From Deltaproteobacteria bacterium (GTDB lineage Bacteria > Desulfobacterota > DSM-4660 > Desulfatiglandales > HGW-15), in contig CP070840.1 of assembly GCA_020342025.1 (NCBI GenBank), forward strand, positions 626,537-639,248: a stretch of 12,712 nucleotides of DNA, in the 5' to 3' direction. Position numbers and translations under genes: made by a program. Below are positions 1 to 5,291 of this stretch, piece by piece (the first letter of the stretch is position 1; every line of letters begins with the position of its first letter). The notes under the pieces are model-generated. The model was given only the letters and a program-made list of their open reading frames with translations. It had not been told where the DNA came from and ran no database searches.

Positions 1-444
1 CGTTTCCCTCCTCGACTTGGCCTCACGGTTTCGCCTTACCTCTTCCTCCGATTCCAAGATCAGCGGGGGTATCTCTTTGGGCCGACCGTTTCCATCCAGC
101 GCAACAAAAGTCAGATAGGCCGAAGCCGTGTGACGAACCTGGCCGGTGATCACATCTTCGGTCTCGGCCCGGACACCAATCTCCATGGATGTTCTCCCCA
201 CAAAATTGATACTCGCTCTAAGCGTAAGAAGATTTCCCACGAAAACGGGATGATGAAAATCAAGCCTGTCAATGGAAGCGGTGACGCAGTTGGAGCGTGC
301 ATGACGGGCCGCTACAAAACCCGCAGCCGTATCCACATGTTTCATGATGACGCCCCCGTGAACATTTCCCGCTATGTTTGCATCCTGGGGCAACATGACA
401 TGTGAGATGGCGACGCTACTCTCTTTGACTCTTTTTCCCTCCAT
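1..444 (-). CDS. Acyl-CoA thioesterase, YciA/BACH-like hotdog family (C-terminus cut by window edge)
   Basis: Hydrolyses acyl-CoA thioesters to free acid and CoA in the cytoplasm; chain-length preference cannot be read from the sequence. The frame is open for all 148 codons from the ATG at 444 to base 1. The N-terminal half has the family pattern: MLPQDAN at 17-23, then GNVHGG (26-31), IMKHVDTAA (33-41, Asp38 being the expected catalytic acid), a helix with two Ala-Ala pairs and His48, then a strand ending in LDFHHPVFVG (61-70) and FVGRTSMEIGV (81-91). After about residue 118 the sequence becomes charged (ESEEEVRRNREAKSRR), as in the C-terminal tail of YciA relatives of 130-165 residues, so little is missing. 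The start is supported by GAGGAGG five bases upstream. It is transcribed away from the oxidoreductase gene and no functional link is evident. Family is secure; substrate is unknown. Confidence 0.9.
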   Translation of the reverse strand, partial: MEGKRVKESSVAISHVMLPQDANIAGNVHGGVIMKHVDTAAGFVAARHARSNCVTASIDRLDFHHPVFVGNLLTLRASINFVGRTSMEIGVRAETEDVITGQVRHTASAYLTFVALDGNGRPKEIPPLILESEEEVRRNREAKSRRET

Positions 445-464
445 TTTTGCCTCCTCGTTAAGGA

Positions 465-492
465 AAAATAAGATACTTAAGTGATAAGTCAA
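465..492 (-). promoter_or_regulatory. Candidate sigma70-type promoter of the thioesterase gene
   Basis: On the minus strand TTGACT (492-487) is followed after 16 bases by TATTTT (470-465). This would place the transcription start about 14 bases before the ATG, so the ribosome-binding site would lie at the very 5' end of the message. The match is moderate and the leader unusually short, hence low confidence. The -35 box lies 6 bases from the inverted-repeat element starting at 498. Confidence 0.3.
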
Positions 493-497
493 TACTC

Positions 498-653
498 TAG
501 GGGACCTTGTTGAAATTGTTGAATAACTAACTCGATCGAAGTGAGTTATGAGCTTCCTGATAGACACGGTGAAGTGCAGGTGATCATTGTCAGTGAGACC
601 CTGAATCGTGAATCAACAAAAGAGTTACTCAACAAATTCAACAACGTCCCCTA
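498..653. mobile_element. MITE-like element, 156 bp, with 31-bp inverted ends
   Basis: Bases 498-528 and 623-653 are inverted copies of each other with three mismatches over 31 positions; both ends read TAGGGGAC towards the inside. The outermost TA on each side (498-499, 652-653) could be a duplicated TA target, as for Tc1/mariner (IS630-type) elements, or simply part of the repeat. No transposase is encoded, so if mobile it would be moved in trans. The interior (about 95 bp) is not palindromic and on the plus strand carries an open frame (523-654) that reads like a protein fragment. The structure is plain in the sequence; calling it mobile is inference, because only one copy is in the window. 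Confidence 0.65.
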
Positions 654-663
654 AAGCTTTATG

Positions 664-734
664 TCTAAAATGACATAACCAATTAATATTATTGTTCTTC
701 CTTGACATTTTAGATGGCGGCGAGTATTCATAAC
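664..734 (+). promoter_or_regulatory. Candidate promoter of the oxidoreductase gene with an inverted repeat over its -35 box
   Basis: A consensus TTGACA (702-707) is followed after 17 bases by TATTCA (725-730), with CATAAC (729-734) as an alternative -10. An inverted repeat TCTAAAATG (664-672) / CATTTTAGA (706-714) has its right arm over the end of the -35 box and the spacer, where a repressor could act. The leader would be about 120 bases and contains a small hairpin, TCCTCC (757-762) with GGAGGA (772-777). No activator site was recognised. Confidence 0.4.
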
Positions 735-856
735 GTCTTGGGTTAAGAAGCAACGCTCCTCCCACCTAGAAGGAGGACAGGTTTTGTTCCAAATTGCCGC
801 GCAAAACAAGTAATCAAACACCTTTATAGAAAACATCAAGGGAAAGGAGGCGTTTT

Positions 857-2593
857 ATGGACAAGATCCTAAGGATCAATATGGGGCCTGAAGGTGAGCC
901 CAAGGTTAGTGAGGATCCCATTGGGGATTATGCTGGTTTGGGGGGAAGGGCGCTGACTTCAGCGCTTGTGGCCAAAGAAGTCCCTCCGTTGTGTCATCCC
1001 CTCGGGGAGAATAACAAGCTGGTTATCGCCCCTGGCCTGTTGAGCGGGACCGCTGCGGCTATGTCCGGGCGACTCTCCGTGGGTTGCAAGAGCCCCCTAA
1101 CGGGGGGAATCAAAGAAGCCAATGCTGGAGGCCAGCCCTCGCAAATGCTCGCCCGGTTGGGCTATGCGGCCATTGTGCTTGAAGGGAAGCCCAAAGAGGA
1201 CAATTTTTACAAAGTGTATATCAACAAGGACGGCGTCAAAATAACCCCTGATAACAGTCTCTGCATGGTGGGCAATTATGACCTGGTGGAGAAAATGAAA
1301 GGGGAGTACGGGGACAAAATAGCCTGCATCTCCATTGGCCCTGCTGGCGAGATGAAGATGGCCGCCGCCTCGGTGGCCTGCACGGACATGGAACTTCGGC
1401 CAACCCGACATGCGGGCCGAGGCGGAGTGGGAGCGGTCATGGGAGCCAAGGGCGTCAAAGTCATTGTCATCGATGATGCGGGAACAAAGATGAGAAGTCC
1501 AAAGGACAAGGAAAAATTCAAAGCGGCGACTAAAGAGTGGGTTGATGGTCTCAAGAAGAATCCTACCACAGGTGAAGGACTTCCTGCTTACGGAACCAAC
1601 GTCTTGACCAATGTGATCAATGAGGCAGGTTCATACCCCACGCATAACTTCATGTGGGGCCGTTTTGACGGCTGTTCCAAGATCAGCGGTGAAACCCAGG
1701 CAGAAACAGAAACATCTCGCGGCGGCAGTGCTACCCACGGCTGTCACCGAGGCTGCATCATCAGGTGCTCCGGTATCTATGTGGACAAGGATGGCCATTA
1801 CATCACCAAGCAACCTGAATACGAGACCGTCTGGGCCCACGGTGGAAACTGCGGTATTGACGACCTGGATGCCATTGCTCAGCTGGACCGCCTTGATGAT
1901 GATTACGGACTGGATACCATTGAGATGGGAGCCACCATTGCGGTGGCCATGGAGGCGGGCGTTGCCAAGTTCGGAGATGCAAAGGCCGCCATAAAACTGG
2001 TCAAAGAGGTGGGCAAGGGAACCCATCTGGGACGTATATTGGGCAGCGGAGCTGCTGTAACCGGCAAGGTCTTTGGTGTGGAAAGGGTCCCGGTGGTGAA
2101 GGGCCAGGCCATGCCCGCCTACGATCCGCGCGGAATCATGGGCATCGGTGTGACTTATGCCACCAGCACCATGGGTGCCGATCACACGGCCGGGTATGCG
2201 GTGGCGACCAACATTATGAACGTGGGGGGGAGTTTGGATCCCCTGAAACCTGAGGGGCAGGCGGAGCTCTCCAGAAACCTCCAGATTGCCACGGCAGCCG
2301 TTGATTCCACGGGAATGTGTCTCTTCATCGCTTTCGCGGTTCTGGACCAGCCTGAGACGTTTCAAGCCCTGATCGATATGATCAACTCCTTTTATGGGCT
2401 GGAATTGACCGCCGACGACGTGACCGAATTGGGGAAATCGGTGCTCAAGAACGAAAGGGAGTTCAACATCAAGGCGGGTTTTACTTCGGAGCACGATCGA
2501 CTGCCCGAATACTTCCAGAAAGAAGCCCTGCCACCCCACAACATCACCTTCCAGGTCAAGGATGAGGATCTGGATCAGGTCTTTAACTGGTAG
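857..2593 (+). CDS. aor: Aldehyde:ferredoxin oxidoreductase (tungsten-type AOR family)
   Basis: The AOR family uses a bis-pyranopterin tungsten (or molybdenum) centre and one [4Fe-4S] cluster to interconvert aldehydes and carboxylic acids with ferredoxin in the cytoplasm. At 578 residues it is slightly shorter than the roughly 605-residue archaeal AOR and clearly shorter than BamB-type subunits. The N-terminal AOR domain is intact: GLGGRALTSALV (residues 27-38), then SGRLSVGCKSPLTGG and EANAGG, the pterin-binding stretch. The C-terminal domains hold EYETVWAHGGNCGI and GLDTIEMGATIA. The cluster ligands are C296, C300, C304 and the distal C488 in D483-S-T-G-M-C. Classical AOR has CX2CX3C; here the spacing is CX3CX3C. 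AAAGGAGG six bases before the ATG fixes the start. A strong terminator follows, so the gene is probably monocistronic. The nearby MoaD-like and E1-like genes fit cofactor supply. The substrate cannot be told. Confidence 0.96.
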   Translation: MDKILRINMGPEGEPKVSEDPIGDYAGLGGRALTSALVAKEVPPLCHPLGENNKLVIAPGLLSGTAAAMSGRLSVGCKSPLTGGIKEANAGGQPSQMLARLGYAAIVLEGKPKEDNFYKVYINKDGVKITPDNSLCMVGNYDLVEKMKGEYGDKIACISIGPAGEMKMAAASVACTDMELRPTRHAGRGGVGAVMGAKGVKVIVIDDAGTKMRSPKDKEKFKAATKEWVDGLKKNPTTGEGLPAYGTNVLTNVINEAGSYPTHNFMWGRFDGCSKISGETQAETETSRGGSATHGCHRGCIIRCSGIYVDKDGHYITKQPEYETVWAHGGNCGIDDLDAIAQLDRLDDDYGLDTIEMGATIAVAMEAGVAKFGDAKAAIKLVKEVGKGTHLGRILGSGAAVTGKVFGVERVPVVKGQAMPAYDPRGIMGIGVTYATSTMGADHTAGYAVATNIMNVGGSLDPLKPEGQAELSRNLQIATAAVDSTGMCLFIAFAVLDQPETFQALIDMINSFYGLELTADDVTELGKSVLKNEREFNIKAGFTSEHDRLPEYFQKEALPPHNITFQVKDEDLDQVFNW

Positions 2594-2612
2594 GTCTTAA
2601 TTTTACTTTATG

Positions 2613-2647
2613 AATGGGGAGACCTTTACGGGGTCTCCCCATTTTAT
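2613..2647 (+). terminator. Intrinsic terminator after the oxidoreductase gene
   Basis: A perfect 12-bp stem (AATGGGGAGACC at 2613-2624 with GGTCTCCCCATT at 2632-2643) and a 7-base loop run into TTTTATT. It starts 20 bases after the stop codon at 2593 and ends only about 15 bases before the next gene's start. Confidence 0.9.
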
Positions 2648-2661
2648 TACAGGGGTAGAAA

Positions 2662-3270
2662 TTGTCTTCAAAACTATCTGGAACAGAACTCTGTTTACAC
2701 CTGGAAGAGACGTTGATCCCCAGGTTTTTTCAACTCTTGCAGCGAGGTTTTAGGGTCAAGGTCCAGACAGGCTGCACGGTGAAATCACTTCTTTGTGAAC
2801 AACTTGGCCTGGATTCCCAATATCTAGAAAGAAGAATCAAGACCCTCTTCCTGGACGGAAAACCTGTGGATGATGTGAATTCTGCCATTGTGAGGGATGG
2901 ATCCACACTCGCCCTCTCTGGCGCCATGCCAGGACTGGTGGGGGCCGTTTTGCGTAGTGGTGGTTTTTTTGCCTCCTTGCGCAGTACAATTTCTCACCTG
3001 GAACAAGCCGAGGCCGAATGCCCTCAGCAAGAAGGCATCATTTCATTGAAACTCTTCAATATTCTGCTCAAAGAAATCGGACCCGTTTTTCTTAAGAGGG
3101 GCAATTGGATCCATGGAAAAACCCTGCAGGATTTTATAAAGCATCAAACAGATGATTTCTGGACAGGATGCAGGAAGGCCATTGTGGACGGCAAACAAGT
3201 GGATTTGAAGACGCTTTCAAAGATTAAATGGGCAGACAGAGAGGTTTTTCTTCTGCTCAAGGCCGATTAA
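2662..3270 (+). CDS. Uncharacterised protein with a beta-grasp-like N-terminal half, AOR-linked
   Basis: I do not recognise a named family. The 202-residue protein starts at TTG, preceded by AGGGG six bases upstream; no ATG lies nearby. Residues about 30-88 look like a ubiquitin/MoaD-type beta-grasp domain: a strand (FRVKVQTG), TVKSLLCEQLGL as the helix after the first hairpin, IKTLFLDGKPVDD (59-71) resembling the IxxVFVNGxxV strand of MoaD/ThiS proteins, and VRDGSTLALSGAMPGLVG (77-94). A Gly-Gly at 100-101 (RSGG) follows, but the chain continues with a helical 100-residue C-terminal half. There is no signal peptide or membrane segment. It lies just after the AOR terminator and overlaps the MoaD-like gene tail to tail, which suggests a role with AOR or its cofactor. 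From memory, the stretch around SGAMPGLVG recurs in hypothetical proteins of sulfate-reducing bacteria. The fold call is inference from pattern, not from alignment. Confidence 0.8.
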   Translation: MSSKLSGTELCLHLEETLIPRFFQLLQRGFRVKVQTGCTVKSLLCEQLGLDSQYLERRIKTLFLDGKPVDDVNSAIVRDGSTLALSGAMPGLVGAVLRSGGFFASLRSTISHLEQAEAECPQQEGIISLKLFNILLKEIGPVFLKRGNWIHGKTLQDFIKHQTDDFWTGCRKAIVDGKQVDLKTLSKIKWADREVFLLLKAD

Positions 3271-3506
3271 CCTCCTGCCACGGCAGGAAAGATGCCAACC
3301 CTGTCCCCCTCCCTCAAAATCTCGTCGCCATTGGCATGGACGCCATTCAAAAATATGAGCTTAATGCCTGGCCTGGGCACTTTAAGCTGATCGATAATAT
3401 CGTGGATCGTCGTTCCCTCACGCACCTCCATCTCGTAGAGATTACGCCCCGTCTTTTCAGGCATGTGGGATGCCAGTGAGGCATACAATTTCAGTTCAAT
3501 CTTCAT
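3267..3506 (-). CDS. moaD: MoaD/ThiS-family sulfur carrier protein
   Basis: A 79-residue beta-grasp carrier whose C-terminal Gly-Gly is adenylated by an E1-like enzyme and converted to a thiocarboxylate, the sulfur donor for molybdopterin (tungstopterin) dithiolene formation. Visible are the N-terminal strand IELKLYASLA, a TTIHDIIDQL helix (about 32-41), IKLIFLNGVHANGDEILREGDRVGIFPAV and the terminal AGG; length is typical (75-85). The ATG at 3506 has only a weak GAAAG upstream. It is divergent from the E1-like gene at 3927 and convergent with the unknown gene at 2662, with a 4-base stop overlap. The AOR context suggests the tungsten cofactor, but a ThiS-like or other sulfur-relay role cannot be excluded from sequence alone. 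Confidence 0.9.
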   Translation of the reverse strand: MKIELKLYASLASHMPEKTGRNLYEMEVREGTTIHDIIDQLKVPRPGIKLIFLNGVHANGDEILREGDRVGIFPAVAGG

Positions 3507-3545
3507 CTTTCAAAAATCCTACTAATTTCCATCATATTATCTAAA

Positions 3546-3599
3546 ATTATAAAGCATTTGTTTTGATTTTTTATTAACCAAATAGCCTTCATATGTCAA
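3546..3599 (-). promoter_or_regulatory. Candidate promoter(s) of the MoaD-like gene
   Basis: On the minus strand a consensus TTGACA (3599-3594) is followed after 17 bases by TAATAA (3576-3571). Further on lies a perfect TATAAT (3551-3546), with no good -35 box at the right distance. The whole stretch 3510-3600 is strongly AT-rich, as expected for a promoter region. Which -10 is used cannot be decided from sequence. Confidence 0.45.
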
Positions 3600-3651
3600 C
3601 ACCATACCCTCTTTCAAAATCCCCCGCCTTTTCTAAAAGGTGATCTCCCAT

Positions 3652-3690
3652 GGTCAACGCTTTGACCTCCTCCCTTTTTTCCGGTAGAGT
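3652..3690 (+). promoter_or_regulatory. Candidate promoter of the E1-like gene with an overlapping palindrome
   Basis: TTGACC (3662-3667) and TAGAGT (3685-3690) are 17 bases apart. The -35 box is also the right arm of an inverted repeat GGTCAA-CGCT-TTGACC (3652-3667), a possible operator. The candidate minus-strand promoter of the MoaD-like gene starts 53 bases away (3599), so one regulator could serve both. The transcript would run through the 3716-3907 repeat before reaching the gene. Confidence 0.4.
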
Positions 3691-3715
3691 GCCTTCCGAT
3701 TTTAGAGAATAACAA

Positions 3716-3907
3716 TGAGAATGTCGAAAAACCGGTTTCTGGGAGGCTGATGGAAAATGTCCATATGCAAGGCTTCCGAAATCCCGTGGAATGAGGCGTA
3801 CATAGAAGTACGCCGCAGTGACGAGGGATGAGGGTAACGCAGCCCTTCGACTTTGCTCAGGGCCGTGAGCCTGCCGAACGGCAGATGGGCGTTTTCCGAC
3901 AGTCTCA
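3716..3907. repeat. Intergenic repeat element, 192 bp, with 17-bp inverted ends and an internal hairpin
   Basis: Bases 3716-3732 and 3891-3907 are inverted copies (consensus TGAGAMTGTCGRAAAAC) with two mismatches. Inside is a perfect 7-bp hairpin, GGCGTAC / GTACGCC around ATAGAA (3797-3816), and a 21-base motif beginning CCCTTCGACTT (3843-3863) that recurs at 6719-6739. From memory, sequence of this kind is dispersed in many copies in Desulfobacterota genomes; this was not checked. The minus strand is open across it, giving a 68-codon frame best read as a by-product of the repeat. Confidence 0.65.
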
Positions 3908-3926
3908 ATAGTAAAAGGGAGCGAAC

Positions 3927-4811
3927 ATGACTAAGTCAAAGACCCAACTACACGAACTGATCAGGAAAAGGTCCATAAAAATAATAGACAACGCGGCTCG
4001 CCAGGTTCAGGTCCTTGAGGACGACCAGGCCACGAAAACAGCAACTGAATTGGGCCATACGCTTCATGGCGTGTACAGAGAAGCCCTCACTCTCGGCATT
4101 GTTCCCTACCGATACATACGCAACCGAGACGCGATATCTGTTCAGGAGCAACTCGAGCTGGCAGCCTCTCGCGTCGCGGTGGTTGGTGCGGGCGGCCTGG
4201 GCGGTCAGGTCATTTTGTTGCTGGCCAGGGTCGGTATTGGGCACCTGGTTGTGGTGGATCATGATCTTTTTGATGAAACCAACCTGAATCGTCAGGCACT
4301 TTGCCACAGAGAATCCATAGGACGGCCCAAATCGGAAGAGGCCGTTGCCAGGGTGCGTTCCATCAATCCAGGCGTAGAAGTTACACCTCATCAGGCAAAG
4401 ATAGATGCCTCAAACGCTGGCGAGATATTGGCCGGTTCAGACGTGGTGGTAGATGCCCTGGACAATGTGCCCACGCGATTTGCCTTGGAAAGGGAGACCA
4501 AGGCCTTGAAGATCCCATTGGTCCATGGTGCGGTGGCCGGCTTTGAGGGCAGGATGATGACCATTTTCCCCCAAGATCCTGGCCTCAAGACCCTTTACGG
4601 AGACGAACCGGTGGAAGTGGATGACACGAAAAGGCCAGAAGCGATAATGGGCGTCCCTGTTTTGACCCCTTCCTTCATTGCCAACCTCCAGGCCATGGAG
4701 GCGGTAAAGATCATTCTCAAGCGGGGGAAGCTTTTTAGAAATATTATGCTGCATGTGGATTTGGAAGGCGGCCAGGTGAGTGAGTTTTCCTTTCAAAAAA
4801 GCAATTCTTGA
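3927..4811 (+). CDS. ThiF/MoeB/HesA-family E1-like adenylyltransferase
   Basis: Members of this family use ATP to adenylate the C-terminal glycine of a MoaD/ThiS-type carrier. The 294-residue protein has a Rossmann nucleotide loop VVGAGGLGG (85-93), the acidic residue D111, the arginine motif NLNRQ (119-123), K135 and the DNVPTR motif (179-184), all expected for ATP binding and catalysis. A helical extension of about 80 residues precedes the E1 core. Unlike MoeB it lacks the two CXXC zinc pairs; the only cysteine is C126, so no transferable-thiol position like that of MOCS3 or E1 is seen. The ATG has GGGAG nine bases upstream. The divergent MoaD-like gene is the obvious partner and the AOR gene the likely beneficiary. 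The call to family is firm; assignment as the functional MoeB of the cell is inference. Confidence 0.92.
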   Translation: MTKSKTQLHELIRKRSIKIIDNAARQVQVLEDDQATKTATELGHTLHGVYREALTLGIVPYRYIRNRDAISVQEQLELAASRVAVVGAGGLGGQVILLLARVGIGHLVVVDHDLFDETNLNRQALCHRESIGRPKSEEAVARVRSINPGVEVTPHQAKIDASNAGEILAGSDVVVDALDNVPTRFALERETKALKIPLVHGAVAGFEGRMMTIFPQDPGLKTLYGDEPVEVDDTKRPEAIMGVPVLTPSFIANLQAMEAVKIILKRGKLFRNIMLHVDLEGGQVSEFSFQKSNS

Positions 4812-4865
4812 ACCCCGCATGTACCACTCCAATAAAAAATCCGGGGCCAAAAGAACCGGCTTTGA

Positions 4866-5076
4866 TCACACCCGGCAGGGGTGTGAAGTGAGGGCATGCC
4901 TTTTTTTGAAAGGCCACATCTCAAAGAAAATTCCGCTGGGCATCGCCGTGACCCCATATTTGGGGTTTGCGCACTTGAACTCCTGGGAGTCTGCAACTCG
5001 CTCGTTAAACCCCAAATCTGGGGTCACTTCCCACTGACAATATGGATGTGGCCTTGAGAAAAGGGGCCTGGCCTCA
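4866..5076. repeat. Large imperfect palindrome in the gap between the E1-like gene and the flavoprotein gene
   Basis: Three nested inverted pairs share one axis near 4985. The innermost, 4948-4968 with 5007-5027, is 21 bp with one mismatch, and each arm itself contains ACCCC...GGGGT. The next, 4910-4920 with 5045-5055, is a perfect 11 bp. The outer one extends this to 4889-4920 with 5045-5076 at about 24 of 32 positions. Just outside lies a perfect 8-bp hairpin, TCACACCC / GGGTGTGA (4866-4886), and GGCATGCC followed by seven T (4893-4907), which could act as a weak terminator for the upstream gene. No coding potential is visible. The rest of the gap (5077-5291) shows no repeat and no convincing promoter. 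Confidence 0.7.
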
Positions 5077-5291
5077 CATAGGCACAAATGAGTTCCTTTA
5101 CCAAACGGCATGGTGAATAATTACTTCACCAGCAAAGGCGGCGGGTTTTGAAAATCATTAAGCACAAGGCCCATCAGTTGATTTTTTTTCTACCGTGTGG
5201 GATTCTGGTCAAACAGGCCACCTCAAAACCCTTTAGAAGGCCAATCGAGTTAGCGGAATCGGTCAGAAATTACCCTTTAGAGGAGTACACG

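Noticed and set aside
130..405. Plus-strand 91-codon open frame
   Set aside because: It is antisense to the clearly recognisable thioesterase.
735..856. Possible molybdenum/tungsten cofactor riboswitch in the AOR leader
   Set aside because: Only one short 6-bp hairpin was seen; I could not match the conserved core or multi-helix layout of the Moco motif. A covariance-model search would decide.
1631..2539. Minus-strand 302-codon open frame
   Set aside because: It lies wholly antisense to the AOR coding sequence, has a low-complexity His/Gly-rich composition and no recognisable domain; it is a shadow of the GC-biased codons of AOR.
3702..3908. Minus-strand 68-codon open frame between the MoaD-like and E1-like genes
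   Set aside because: It coincides almost exactly with the 192-bp repeat element, has no clear ribosome site, and its sequence is explained by the repeat's inverted ends and hairpin.
4780..5111. Short open frames on both strands in the palindrome region
   Set aside because: They follow the inverted repeats, lack ribosome sites and show no protein-like composition.
5148..5291. N-terminal signal or membrane anchor of the flavoprotein
   Set aside because: The hydrophobic stretch appears only if the long TTG start is used; the start at 5292 has a far better ribosome site and normal family length.
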